Source: an uncultured Oleiphilus sp. (GTDB lineage Bacteria; Pseudomonadota; Gammaproteobacteria; Pseudomonadales; Oleiphilaceae). Taken from it: 37,619 nucleotides of DNA. The notes under the pieces are model-generated. The model was not told the DNA's origin. It searched no databases and saw only the letters and a program-made list of their open reading frames with translations. Below are positions 27,827-36,791 of the stretch, one piece after another. The DNA lies in NCBI GenBank assembly GCA_913020495.1, contig CAJWBJ010000031.1, positions 1-37,619 of the forward strand. Reading direction: 5' to 3'. Both the position numbers and the translations under genes were made by a program. Within the stretch, counting starts at the first letter, position 1; each line of letters starts with the position of its first letter.

Positions 27827-29500
27827 ATGAAATTTCTTCCAACTAAAATGTCTAACTTTAGACACTCCATCTCAACGCACTTACTAAAAATTGTGCTTTC
27901 AATTTATTTCCTGTTGACGTTTATCATGACAGGCATACATATTTACATTGAATATTCTTCGGCGAAAGAAGACATCAAAAAAGAACTCGTTATAACTGAA
28001 AATACATTCTCGAAAAGCTTAACAGAAACACTCTGGAATATGGATGACGTTCAATTAAGAATCACTGCTGAAGGCATCACAAAACTACCTTCTGTCATAG
28101 GTATAGAAATCTTGGATCGCCATAAAGTCACTATTTTGCAAACGGGACAGGTCGCTTTAAACGCTAAAAATTCAAGCAATGATGTTTTTTGGCATGAATT
28201 CCCTCTCCAATATTTTCATAAGAAAAATACGAAGCAACTAGGCTCTGTACGACTTGTATCTAGTAACTCAATCGTATTTAACCGAATTAAAGTGGGTATT
28301 TTCATCCTTATAATTGCTGCCGTGATAAAAACAATTGCGCTTGTTTTTCTCATCACAATTGTCTTCAATCGCCTATTAACTCGTCCCTTGGGATATTTGG
28401 CAAATGAGGCAGAGAAAATTGACCTCAATAATATTCAAGCCAGAAAAATTGAAGTAGATGGACATGAGGAAAGCGAATTAAAAATATTAGAATCTGCCTT
28501 AAATAAAATGATGGATAAAATTGTTATCTCAATGTCTGAGCTCGAGGAGTTAAATATCGGACTTGAAAGAAAAGTCACTGAGCGTACAACATCACTCAAT
28601 AATACGGTCAAACAGCTAGACAAAGATCAGCTCGCACTTAAGCAAGAAGTCGAAATTCGTATGGAAAAAGAAAAAGCCTTAATGAAAGGGCGGCTCGAAT
28701 TACAAAATTCATTGGAAGAACTTAAACAAATGCAAGAACAGCTGATTGAATCTGAAAAAATGGCCTCATTGGGAGAGCTGGTTGCCGGAGTTGCCCACGA
28801 GATCAACACTCCGGTAGGTTTGAGTTTAACGGGCATTAGTCATTTCCAATATATGTTAGATCAGCTTGAGGAACGCTATACAGATAAGGCACTTGAAGAA
28901 AATCAGTTTGAAAAATTTATCTCTGATGCGAAGGAAATTTCCAAGTCCATTCGCCATAGTCTCGATCGGGCAGCAGGCCTGGTAAAAAGCTTTAAGCAAG
29001 TCGCTGTCGACCAAAGTCACGAGGTCATCCGAAGATTCAATTTACATGAGTATATCGATGAAGTCATGCTTAGTTTAGGCAATAAAATAAAACACAGTGC
29101 AATCAAGGTAGAGGTTGTTTGCGACAAGAACATTGAAATCAATAGTTATCCAGGTTCGTTGTCACAGATTGTCACCAACTTCATCAACAATTCATTTATT
29201 CACGCCTATGATAAAGGCCAAAAAGGCACCATTAAGCTCTTATTCGAAAAACAGGATGATCACCTGCATTTTATCTATTCAGATGATGGTAAAGGCCAAA
29301 CAAAAGACATTCAAGATAAGATGTTCAACCCATTTTTTACTACCAATAGAGAAAAGGGTGGAAGTGGACTAGGCTTAAATATTGTCTATAATTTAGTCAC
29401 TCAAAAGATGAAAGGTTCTATAAATATCGAGAGCAAACCTGACTTTGGCACAACATTTACTATAATCATTCCTATAGATATCGAGAACCCAACGCTTTAA
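27827..29500 (+). CDS. Membrane sensor histidine kinase
   Basis: A 557-aa inner-membrane kinase. Helix 1 (about residues 20-40, IVLSIYFLLTFIMTGIHIYI) and helix 2 (about 155-180, VGIFILIIAAVIKTIALVFL) enclose a periplasmic sensor domain of ~115 residues containing SLTETLWNMDDVQL, as in kinases paired with DUF3369 regulators. A HAMP-like linker and a long coiled coil (about 195-310) lead to the H-box ASLGELVAGVAHEINTPVG with His 324 as phosphorylation site. The ATPase domain shows the N-box NFINNSFIHA, G1 DDGKG, F-box FNPFFTT and G2 GGSGLGLNIV, so it looks active. The regulator gene follows after 12 bases and a binding-protein gene after that. It probably autophosphorylates and passes phosphate to the HD-GYP protein. 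Confidence 0.9.
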   Translation: MKFLPTKMSNFRHSISTHLLKIVLSIYFLLTFIMTGIHIYIEYSSAKEDIKKELVITENTFSKSLTETLWNMDDVQLRITAEGITKLPSVIGIEILDRHKVTILQTGQVALNAKNSSNDVFWHEFPLQYFHKKNTKQLGSVRLVSSNSIVFNRIKVGIFILIIAAVIKTIALVFLITIVFNRLLTRPLGYLANEAEKIDLNNIQARKIEVDGHEESELKILESALNKMMDKIVISMSELEELNIGLERKVTERTTSLNNTVKQLDKDQLALKQEVEIRMEKEKALMKGRLELQNSLEELKQMQEQLIESEKMASLGELVAGVAHEINTPVGLSLTGISHFQYMLDQLEERYTDKALEENQFEKFISDAKEISKSIRHSLDRAAGLVKSFKQVAVDQSHEVIRRFNLHEYIDEVMLSLGNKIKHSAIKVEVVCDKNIEINSYPGSLSQIVTNFINNSFIHAYDKGQKGTIKLLFEKQDDHLHFIYSDDGKGQTKDIQDKMFNPFFTTNREKGGSGLGLNIVYNLVTQKMKGSINIESKPDFGTTFTIIIPIDIENPTL

Positions 29501-29512
29501 AAGAAGGCCCAT

Positions 29513-31072
29513 ATGTTCAAGAAATCAGTTCAGAAACCGTCTAACGCACCACCAGAGCAAGTTTGGAAGGTGTTAATTGTAGATGATGAGCCAGAAGTAC
29601 ACACCATTACTAAAGTTGCCTTAAGTGAGTTTGAATTTGATCAAATAAGTCTGAAGTTACTCAGTGCATATAGTGGTGCTGAGGCTAGAAGCCTTATTCA
29701 GGAACACCCCGATATTGCTCTGATTTACCTAGATGTTGTCATGGAAAGTGATGATGCCGGGCTGCTTTTTGTAAAGTATTTAAGAGATGAATTGAAAAAT
29801 AAATTTGTTAGGGTCGTCTTGCGCACAGGGCAACCAGGGCAAGCTCCAGAACGCAAAGTAATTGTTGATTATGATATTAATGACTACAAAGAAAAAACAG
29901 ACTTTGATAGCACTAAATTATTTACCACGACCTTAGCAGGACTTCGGGCTTACCGTGACATCATGGAAGTCGAAGAAGCCCGAAAAAGCTTAGACCGTTA
30001 TCGCTTGGGCCTTGAAGAAGTCATATCAGCCTCAGCAAATTTATTCGAAATTCGCTCATTGCAACAATTTGCTCGCGGCTTGCTTGATCAGATCGCATCA
30101 ATATTACACTTGGATCAAGATACCTTATTAGTAAGGAGTCATGGTTGGACAGTCGCCGAAAACCAGGGTGATTTTGAAGTGCTTGCGGGAACGGGAAGCT
30201 TGAGCGAAACAAGCTCAACGTTACCCGTTAATGTCTCTTCCCTTCTAACGAAAGCCTCACAAGCAAAAGAATGCGTGTTTGAAAGTGATCAGTTTGTGGG
30301 TTATTTTCCGACCAAAAGCGGGAAAGTAAACCTGATCTATTTAGATGGTATCGACACCTTAGACGAGCTGGATAAACGGATGATTCAAGTCTTTTCCAGT
30401 AATGTCACTATCGCTTTTGATAATCTCTATTTGGACCGTGAAGTCTTTGATACGCAAGTTGAAATTATTGACACCTTAGGAGATGTGGTCGAAAACCGCT
30501 CTAAAGAAGCAGCATATCATGTCAAACGTGTATCGCATTTATCCCGCCTGTTAGGTCGTTTAGCAGGGTTACCAATAGAGGATGTTGATGCCTTATTCAT
30601 GGCGGCTCCGATGCATGATGTCGGTAAAGTCGCCATTCCTGACAGTATTTTACTTAAGCCAGGAAAGCTGAATGCTGAAGAGTGGGAAATAATGAAAACC
30701 CATGCCCAAATAGGCCAAGATATTTTTAATAAATCAACACGTAAAGTCTTACAAGCGGCTGCAATTGTCGCTGGCCAGCACCATGAGAAATATGATGGTT
30801 CGGGTTACCCCAATGGGTTTAAAGGTGAAGAGATTCATATTTATGGGCGTATTGTTGGAATCGTCGATGTCTTTGACGCATTAATACACCGTCGTTGCTA
30901 TAAAGAGCCATGGCCACTGAATAAAGTCATTGATGAATTAAAGTCTCAGGAAGGCAAGCATTTCGACCCAAAGTTACTAAATCTGTTTCTGGATAACATG
31001 CCAAAAGTTATCAGTATTATTAATGCCTACCCAGATTCAACCCTAACTCAATCAGAAAACTTAAGGAAATAA
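29513..31072 (+). CDS. Response regulator with REC, DUF3369 and HD-GYP c-di-GMP phosphodiesterase domains
   Basis: A 519-aa cytoplasmic regulator. The REC domain (about residues 18-150) has the acidic pair DDE (24-26), phospho-acceptor Asp 74 in YLDVVM, and the distinctive LRTGQPGQAPE and YDINDYKEKTDF segments of this subfamily. A DUF3369 domain (about 170-310) links to the HD-GYP domain with HD at 368-369 (MHDVGKVAIPD), HHEKYDGSGYPNG with an intact GYP at 431-433, and VDVFDALIHRR. All expected metal and substrate residues I can check are there, so active hydrolysis of cyclic di-GMP is likely. The ribosome site AAGAAGG precedes the ATG by ~7 bases. It is the middle gene of a three-gene operon. 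Confidence 0.93.
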   Translation: MFKKSVQKPSNAPPEQVWKVLIVDDEPEVHTITKVALSEFEFDQISLKLLSAYSGAEARSLIQEHPDIALIYLDVVMESDDAGLLFVKYLRDELKNKFVRVVLRTGQPGQAPERKVIVDYDINDYKEKTDFDSTKLFTTTLAGLRAYRDIMEVEEARKSLDRYRLGLEEVISASANLFEIRSLQQFARGLLDQIASILHLDQDTLLVRSHGWTVAENQGDFEVLAGTGSLSETSSTLPVNVSSLLTKASQAKECVFESDQFVGYFPTKSGKVNLIYLDGIDTLDELDKRMIQVFSSNVTIAFDNLYLDREVFDTQVEIIDTLGDVVENRSKEAAYHVKRVSHLSRLLGRLAGLPIEDVDALFMAAPMHDVGKVAIPDSILLKPGKLNAEEWEIMKTHAQIGQDIFNKSTRKVLQAAAIVAGQHHEKYDGSGYPNGFKGEEIHIYGRIVGIVDVFDALIHRRCYKEPWPLNKVIDELKSQEGKHFDPKLLNLFLDNMPKVISIINAYPDSTLTQSENLRK

Positions 31073-31078
31073 TAGAAA

Positions 31079-31822
31079 ATGAAAAATAGCCGGATAATTC
31101 TAATATTTTGTTTCTCAATTATGATGAGTTTTCCCGTATTTTCAGACGATTTCAATATAGGTGTCGAAGGGATTGATTATTACCCTATCTATGCCAAACG
31201 TGATGGACTGTACTCAGGTTATGCTCGTGCAGTATTAGATGCCTTTGCTGAGAAAGAAGGCCACAAATTTACTTATAAGACTCTTCCGATTAAACGTTTA
31301 TTTAAAGGTTTTATTAAAGGCGATGTTGATTTCAAATTCCCTGACAACCCTTATTGGCAAAAAAACCTTAAACAAGGAAAAAACGTGGTCTATAGCGATT
31401 CTGTTCTAGAGTACATTGACGGGGTTATAGTCAAGCCCAAGTTTATTAGTAAGGGCAAGGATAGACTCAAAACGCTAGGAACATTAAGGGGGTTCACTCC
31501 ATGGGAGTATTTAGATGATATCTCTGCCAAAACAATGAAACTAAAAGAAGGCAGCTCATTAAAAGGCTTAATACAAATGGTTCAGGCTAATCGTATTGAT
31601 GGCGTATATTTCAATGTCATTGTGGCAAAATATTTTATGGCGAACACGCTTTCACAAAAGGATAGCTTGGTTTTTGATAAGTCATTGCCCCACACTCGCG
31701 GGGACTATCATATGTCGACGATAAAATATCCCAAAATCATTGATTCATTTAACCGGTTCCTGACAGAAAATAAGTCGTTGGTAGAGTCGATCAAAGCGAA
31801 ATATGAAATACCTTCCTTTTAA
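31079..31822 (+). CDS. Periplasmic solute-binding protein of the sensory operon
   Basis: A 247-aa family 3-like binding protein: signal peptide with IILIFCFSIMMSFPVFS and mature start DDFNIGVEGIDYYPIYAKRDG. GYARAVLDAFAEKEGHKFTY and PIKRLFKGFIKGDVDFKFPDN match the first lobe (ligand pocket and the R/G-D-V-D-F segment), and LKGLIQMVQANRIDGVYFNV the second. No permease or ATPase genes are near. It lies only six bases after the HD-GYP gene, so it is co-transcribed with the kinase and regulator and may deliver a ligand signal to the kinase rather than serve transport. A hairpin terminator follows at once. Confidence 0.82.
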   Translation: MKNSRIILIFCFSIMMSFPVFSDDFNIGVEGIDYYPIYAKRDGLYSGYARAVLDAFAEKEGHKFTYKTLPIKRLFKGFIKGDVDFKFPDNPYWQKNLKQGKNVVYSDSVLEYIDGVIVKPKFISKGKDRLKTLGTLRGFTPWEYLDDISAKTMKLKEGSSLKGLIQMVQANRIDGVYFNVIVAKYFMANTLSQKDSLVFDKSLPHTRGDYHMSTIKYPKIIDSFNRFLTENKSLVESIKAKYEIPSF

Positions 31823-31824
31823 TG

Positions 31825-31861
31825 AGTTAAGGCGGGAAGTTAAATAAGCCCCGCCTTAACT
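31825..31861 (+). terminator. Terminator of the sensory operon
   Basis: A 12-bp perfect stem agttaaggcggg / cccgccttaact with a 13-base loop begins two bases after the stop codon. The downstream tract is only mildly T-rich (ggtctaattta), but the GC core is strong. It may also act for the convergent GST gene. Confidence 0.78.
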
Positions 31862-31928
31862 GGTCTAATTTAAATATACTTAATTACACCAACTAACCTA
31901 AGTACAAGTCTCGTTGAGTACTCCTAGG

Positions 31929-33059
31929 CTATTCTAGATACAGTCGACATCGTTTTAGCAGAACCCTGTTTTTGAGAGGAGCTTTAAGAAAACCAATCAC
32001 TGTTTCTGACGTTTCAAACAGCCCCATAACCAATAAATTAACTTGGTCTTTTTCAGTACTTGAAAGTTCATGATAAAAATCAGATATCTGCTGATACATC
32101 CAGTAAGGGTAAGTTAGGTTAAAACGAGAAGCCGATGCATCCCCAATTCTCAACATAGTGTCGCCTAGCCGAGAGGGAAGCTTATTTTTATCTGGGTTTT
32201 CAATGGCCCATTGATTAATCGCTTTAGCACTGTCTTCCAATAAAGGAAACTGTTGTTCGATAATCAGTTTGATTAAAGGAAGAAGTGAGTCTGGTATTTC
32301 ATCATTTTCGATGAACCCTGAATTCATCTCTGCTGAACCATCCTTTAGACGATTAACCCAACCTAATACATTAGGATAATTCGCAATTAACTTAGCTGGG
32401 CTCGGATCGCGATGTAAATGAGCATAAATTGGCCCGTAGAGTGAGAAATCTCCGATGCATGGGGATTGCCCCAACACATAAGGGTAGCTTTCAAGGTGAC
32501 GGTTCAAAATCTGGAGGATATCGTGAGTATTCGCTTCAAGTGCATCTTGCGTCTGTTCGGTAATACCTAGAATAGGTAAATATCCCTTTAACTTCCCAGC
32601 AAAGACGGACGCTACTTTTCGTTGTACGAAACCGGGAAAATACGGCAAAGCACTTTTGCCAAATTCATTTAATATAAATGTTCGATTCTCTGGATAATTC
32701 CAACGATAGTGAAGTGCAGCCATTGTAAGCCATTCATCACCACATAATTCCAAAAGCATTGAAACAAACTGTTGTTTTGGCGTAGCGGGAATGATCGATT
32801 TGTCTGGGTATCGTTTTTCTAACTCATTAATGATAACGCTAGAGTCCTGCAACACTTCATCTTCAGGCCCAAAAACAACCGGCATAATTACTTTGCCTAC
32901 TTTGGGCTCAATACTTTGTTTTAATGTAAAAATATTTGGAACTATATTTTTACATGGAATGCCTTTATATCGAAAGTAAGCCTTAACTTTTGCGGAGTAA
33001 GGTGAAACCTCCCAGCCATATAAACGATACTTATCTTTTGTTGTGTCACGGCCTGTCAT
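31929..33059 (-). CDS. Long glutathione S-transferase family protein
   Basis: A 376-aa protein, much longer than the ~210 aa of usual GSTs. The N-terminal thioredoxin-like domain opens YRLYGWEVSPYSAKVKAYFRYKG, with Ser-Pro-Tyr-Ser in place of a Cys motif, and has the cis-Pro/G-site region VIMPVVFGPEDEVLQDSSVIINELE. A helical C-domain carries YVLGQSPCIGDFSLYGPIYAHL, the N-capping region. The final ~130 residues are an extra helical extension (from about residue 245) of unknown role. AGGAGT six bases before the ATG supports the start. It is convergent with the sensory operon and divergent from the yciA-like gene. The substrate is unknown. Confidence 0.8.
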   Translation of the reverse strand: MTGRDTTKDKYRLYGWEVSPYSAKVKAYFRYKGIPCKNIVPNIFTLKQSIEPKVGKVIMPVVFGPEDEVLQDSSVIINELEKRYPDKSIIPATPKQQFVSMLLELCGDEWLTMAALHYRWNYPENRTFILNEFGKSALPYFPGFVQRKVASVFAGKLKGYLPILGITEQTQDALEANTHDILQILNRHLESYPYVLGQSPCIGDFSLYGPIYAHLHRDPSPAKLIANYPNVLGWVNRLKDGSAEMNSGFIENDEIPDSLLPLIKLIIEQQFPLLEDSAKAINQWAIENPDKNKLPSRLGDTMLRIGDASASRFNLTYPYWMYQQISDFYHELSSTEKDQVNLLVMGLFETSETVIGFLKAPLKNRVLLKRCRLYLE

Positions 33060-33279
33060 TCTGACTCCTTAATTAATTTATTATTTTAATCACGTGGTTT
33101 AACCAACAATTTAAATTCAGTCTAAAACATATCAGAAATAGTTTAAACAAGTGGCTAGACAACAGCCATTATCGTGCAAAGCACACATCGTGAATGATCT
33201 GCAGTGGTCATAACTTGCAGTTTCCAATGTTTAGCTATACTAAGTAAAGCAAGTCATAAAATCAGGAATAATACGAGAT

Positions 33280-33678
33280 ATGAAATTAGTCGACACAGGC
33301 ATTGGCCCCACGGGCAATTTAACCCTTCAGGTTGTTGCAATGCCACGGGACACAAACCCTAATGGCGATATTTATGCAGGTTGGCTCATGGAGCAAATGG
33401 ATTTAGCTGGCGCAACGGCCGCATCTCAAATTTCAAAAGGACGGACCACAACAGTCGCAATGGAGCGCGTTGAGTTTCTATCGCCTGTAGCAGTAGGAGA
33501 CCAGATCTGCTGTTACACAGACCTAGTGGATACGGGTCGAAGCTCCATTAAAATACTTGTAGAGGTCTACGTAATCGATGTACTGGGAGGCCAAGCCAGA
33601 AAAGTAACTGAGACGACATTTATTTATGTCGCGATTAATGAAATGGGAGGCATTAGACAATTACCCGCGATCGAATAA
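33280..33678 (+). CDS. yciA: Acyl-CoA thioesterase, YciA-like hotdog protein
   Basis: A 132-aa single hotdog-fold enzyme that hydrolyses acyl-CoA. The family marks are PRDTNPNGDIYAGWLMEQMD, where the Asp and the preceding Asn-Gly are the catalytic/binding elements, VAMERVEFLSPVAVGDQI for the second strand region, and the conserved VTETTFIYVAIN near the end. Length fits YciA. It lies in a 220-base gap downstream of a divergent GST. Its stop codon is directly followed, with no spare base, by the stop codon of the helicase gene on the other strand, so no terminator can lie between the coding parts. Confidence 0.88.
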   Translation: MKLVDTGIGPTGNLTLQVVAMPRDTNPNGDIYAGWLMEQMDLAGATAASQISKGRTTTVAMERVEFLSPVAVGDQICCYTDLVDTGRSSIKILVEVYVIDVLGGQARKVTETTFIYVAINEMGGIRQLPAIE

Positions 33679-35907
33679 TTATTCAATTACAGTAAAAAAC
33701 CGGTCTGCAGTTTCTTTACTAAACACGCGTGTTTGATGATCCTCAAATTCAACTGAAAATGAATTAGCCTGATCACCCATCACACAGCCTCGCCCTAAAA
33801 CGCAGTGCTGAACATTTTGAGCGAACCAAACCGGCTCACTATACTGTTTTGTCACGCCATTAGCTTGTTCCGGCTCAGCTTGTTTAAGTTCAACTTGCAT
33901 GGCATCAGCATAGCGCAGGGATATTTTGGATGCTTTCATACTAGCTGTTAACTCACAATAACTTTCTTTCTTGTCCAGAATCCCGCCCAAAAGCAAACTT
34001 TGCTCAATTTGTAATTCGGACTCAAAACGAGACGGTTTATATAAAGCATGTTGATGACGCTTTGGAACAAATAAATGCAGGGCTTGCTTGGCACGCGTCA
34101 TCGCAACATAAAGTAGCCGCCTTTCACTCTCAAGTTCAGCTTTATTTAAATTGTCTGATCGTAAGGCATAAGGCATTAACTTATCATTCAAACCTGGCAC
34201 TAAAACAGTACCCCATTCCAAACCTTTTGCACGATGAATCGTCGTGATACGTACCGCTTGTTGGTACTGTTGTTCTGCGTTCATTTGCAGTGTCGATAAG
34301 TAGTTCAGAATACCCTGAGCATCGCCTTCCAGTTTTGAAATGTAACGAATAATACCCATGATAGAGGCGACTTTTTCTTCTGCATGATCATGACTTAAAC
34401 TCAGTGATCGAATACCTTCGTAGAGTTCTGTTTCTTGCAAATAAACAGATAATAACTGTTTAACTGGTCTTGCTGATTGTTCCAACCGTGCCAACACTTT
34501 AGCTAAGCGTTCTAATTTCAGGCTTTGAATTCTTTTTAGGTCACTTGGAATAAGTTGTAAAAGTACTTTTCCCCAGTTTTGTGTGTAAGTAGCTAACGTT
34601 GCTGCCAACATTTTTAACTGAGGCTCCGGTAAACCTATGTGAGGAAAGTGGAAAATCAGTTCGATTTTTGTTTGCCGCTCTTCAACGCTCATCATTGAAA
34701 ATGACCCTGCGACCAACTCAATAACAGCCCGAATACTTTGTGCTTCTACAAGATTAAAAACACTGTTCTTCCCTTCTATATGATAGGGAACCTGCTTCTC
34801 AAGTAAAGAAAGCTCAATGCCGACTGTTTGACTCCACGTACGTACCAGAATAGCGGTCTGATTTAGCGTGGATAGTGTGAAGCTCGATAAAAGCGTGGTA
34901 ATGCTAGCCGCATCATTGTCACTACGATGGTCAATCACTTGAGTGGCAGGATTACTGTGAAAAGACTTACATAGTAAATCTTGCCGGTTTTTGTTCTTGG
35001 TAATTAAGTGATTCGCAAGCAATGATACTTTATGCCCATAACGAAAAGAGTAGCTCAGGCTCAAATTCCTAGCTTCAGGAAATTCTTCAGCAAAGCCTTT
35101 TATAATATATTCTGGCTTAGCTCCCCGGAATTCATAAATGGTTTGATCAGGGTCGCCCACAATCGTTATTTTGGCACGATCCCCCGCAATCAACTTCATA
35201 AGTTCATGCTGAATATCATTAGTATCTTGATACTCATCAACCAGTAATACGTCCATTTTATTCCCCACCAGCTTTGCTAAAGCTGGGTTGGCACGAATCG
35301 CCATCACGGGGTCGTATAGCATATCGGTATAACTAATACGGGATTGTTGCTTGCGCCAAACTTCAAACTGATCAAATAAAGACAATACATATTTAAACTT
35401 TTTGGGTAACTCAAGTATTTCAAAAACTAAGTCTGGAGAGTTTAGGCCGCTTTTAACCGTTTCAAAAAACTGATGGCATAACTCAACATGCTCTTTTTTA
35501 TTCCGTTTCGCATCACGCAAAGCTTCAGCATCAAGGGTTTGTCGCATCAATCGCCAGATATGAAAATGGATCTCTTTTTCTGACAAAATATTATTCTGAA
35601 ATGATGGAAGATAACCATCCCGAATAAACCGCTGATACAAACGGTAACCCATGGCATGAAAGGTTCTCACTTCAGGGCTTTGGTGTCGATTTGAAATGAC
35701 TTGCTGAAGTTTTACACTAAAGTCTTCGCGGGCAGCCCGGTTAAACATCAAAATTAAAATACGACGCGCATCAGCCCCCTGCTCAAGCAAGTGCTGAATA
35801 CGATAGGCCAGTGTTGTCGTTTTACCACTGCCAGCCACGGCAGTAATCACATAATGAGCCGGTTCTGCCATCACGATCGCGCGCTGTTCTTCAGTTAACT
35901 TGATCAT
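33679..35907 (-). CDS. UvrD/Rep-type superfamily 1A DNA helicase
   Basis: A 742-aa ATP-dependent helicase. Motif I is VAGSGKTTTLAYR (about residues 24-36), motif II LLVDEYQDTND (about 219-229), motif III GDPDQTIYEFRGA (about 245-258), motif IV LSYSFRYG, motif V TIHRAKGLEWGTVLV and motif VI YVAMTRAKQAL (about 598). The C-terminal ~100 residues include LGRGCVMGDQANSFSVEFED, a short beta segment like the RNA-polymerase-interacting C-terminal fold (Tudor-like) of UvrD/PcrA. It is more divergent than housekeeping UvrD, so I call it a UvrD-like paralogue. DNA repair or replication restart is the likely area. Confidence 0.9.
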   Translation of the reverse strand: MIKLTEEQRAIVMAEPAHYVITAVAGSGKTTTLAYRIQHLLEQGADARRILILMFNRAAREDFSVKLQQVISNRHQSPEVRTFHAMGYRLYQRFIRDGYLPSFQNNILSEKEIHFHIWRLMRQTLDAEALRDAKRNKKEHVELCHQFFETVKSGLNSPDLVFEILELPKKFKYVLSLFDQFEVWRKQQSRISYTDMLYDPVMAIRANPALAKLVGNKMDVLLVDEYQDTNDIQHELMKLIAGDRAKITIVGDPDQTIYEFRGAKPEYIIKGFAEEFPEARNLSLSYSFRYGHKVSLLANHLITKNKNRQDLLCKSFHSNPATQVIDHRSDNDAASITTLLSSFTLSTLNQTAILVRTWSQTVGIELSLLEKQVPYHIEGKNSVFNLVEAQSIRAVIELVAGSFSMMSVEERQTKIELIFHFPHIGLPEPQLKMLAATLATYTQNWGKVLLQLIPSDLKRIQSLKLERLAKVLARLEQSARPVKQLLSVYLQETELYEGIRSLSLSHDHAEEKVASIMGIIRYISKLEGDAQGILNYLSTLQMNAEQQYQQAVRITTIHRAKGLEWGTVLVPGLNDKLMPYALRSDNLNKAELESERRLLYVAMTRAKQALHLFVPKRHQHALYKPSRFESELQIEQSLLLGGILDKKESYCELTASMKASKISLRYADAMQVELKQAEPEQANGVTKQYSEPVWFAQNVQHCVLGRGCVMGDQANSFSVEFEDHQTRVFSKETADRFFTVIE

Positions 35908-36032
35908 ATTTTCGTGATATCAGTGGAAGGCATGTGTATTTGGGCTGAAAGGACGCTTTACTGGGCGCACCAATTGATTGACAATGGGCGCTTTCCCACT
36001 TCCAAAACTTAATTTCTATGGAAAGATCAATC

Positions 36033-36722
36033 ATGTGTCGGCTTATGATACTACTAATCACATTTGTAGCGGTAGTATCATGTGGCAGCCAATCTACGCA
36101 AAAAATCAACTTTAATAAACTGGACCTCACCTATATTAAAGTTGTTAAGAAAACAGACCTGATGTTGGCTTCTGAACAAGGGAATGCAGCATTAGTCAAA
36201 AGAGCCATTGAACAAGGCGCGCTACTAAACAGTGAGTCCCCTTCAGGCACCGCATTCTCATTAGCGTTAAAGAATCAGCACTTTGTTATCAGCCAATTCT
36301 TATTAACCGCTGGTAGCAACTTTCAGACAGGATTCGACGCGGGTAAACCTTCAGCGTTGATGTATGTCGCTGATAACGCTAAAAATAACTTGCTCAAAGA
36401 TTTAATTATTCGTGGCGCAGACTTAAGCTATGAAGACCAAAGTGGCCATTCAGCCATTACAAAAGCTGCTCGCAAAGGACATCTCACAACACTTAAAATT
36501 TTAATCAATGCGGGGGCCAATGTGAATGTGGCTCCCAATGGGCGATCAGTATTAATGCATGTTGTAGAAGACAATAATATGCTTTTATCCCAGCTACTGA
36601 TTGCTGGCGGAGCCGATGTTAACTACCGCGATATTACCGGAGATACTGCATTAAAAATTGCGCGACGTTTAGGTTATTTTGATTTGGACCTAATGCTGGT
36701 TCAATCAGGGGCACGGCCCTGA
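36033..36722 (+). CDS. Ankyrin-repeat lipoprotein
   Basis: A 229-aa protein with a short lipoprotein signal (MCRLMILLITFVAVVSC, lipobox VVSC) and then ankyrin repeats: LMLASEQGNAALVKRAIEQG, HFVISQFLLTAGSN, LLKDLIIRGADLSYED, SAITKAARKGHLTTLKILIN and TALKIARRLGYFDLDLMLVQ, roughly five units. The ATG at 36033 is preferred over the one at 36018 because GGAAAGA lies about 7 bases upstream and the signal peptide then starts properly. Ankyrin lipoproteins are probably protein-interaction modules on the outer membrane or in the periplasm; the partner is unknown. It is followed after 69 bases by the DUF2914 gene. Confidence 0.75.
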   Translation: MCRLMILLITFVAVVSCGSQSTQKINFNKLDLTYIKVVKKTDLMLASEQGNAALVKRAIEQGALLNSESPSGTAFSLALKNQHFVISQFLLTAGSNFQTGFDAGKPSALMYVADNAKNNLLKDLIIRGADLSYEDQSGHSAITKAARKGHLTTLKILINAGANVNVAPNGRSVLMHVVEDNNMLLSQLLIAGGADVNYRDITGDTALKIARRLGYFDLDLMLVQSGARP

Positions 36723-36791
36723 CTCTAAGTAGAGACCATAAACCGTTTTCTAAAACTATTTTTAAATATTAAGCTGATTCTAGAGGGTTAA

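Noticed and set aside
30021..30218. Antisense reading frames inside the HD-GYP, metG, rnfC, ppk and helicase genes
   Set aside because: They are shadows of strong coding genes with full domain evidence on the other strand or frame.
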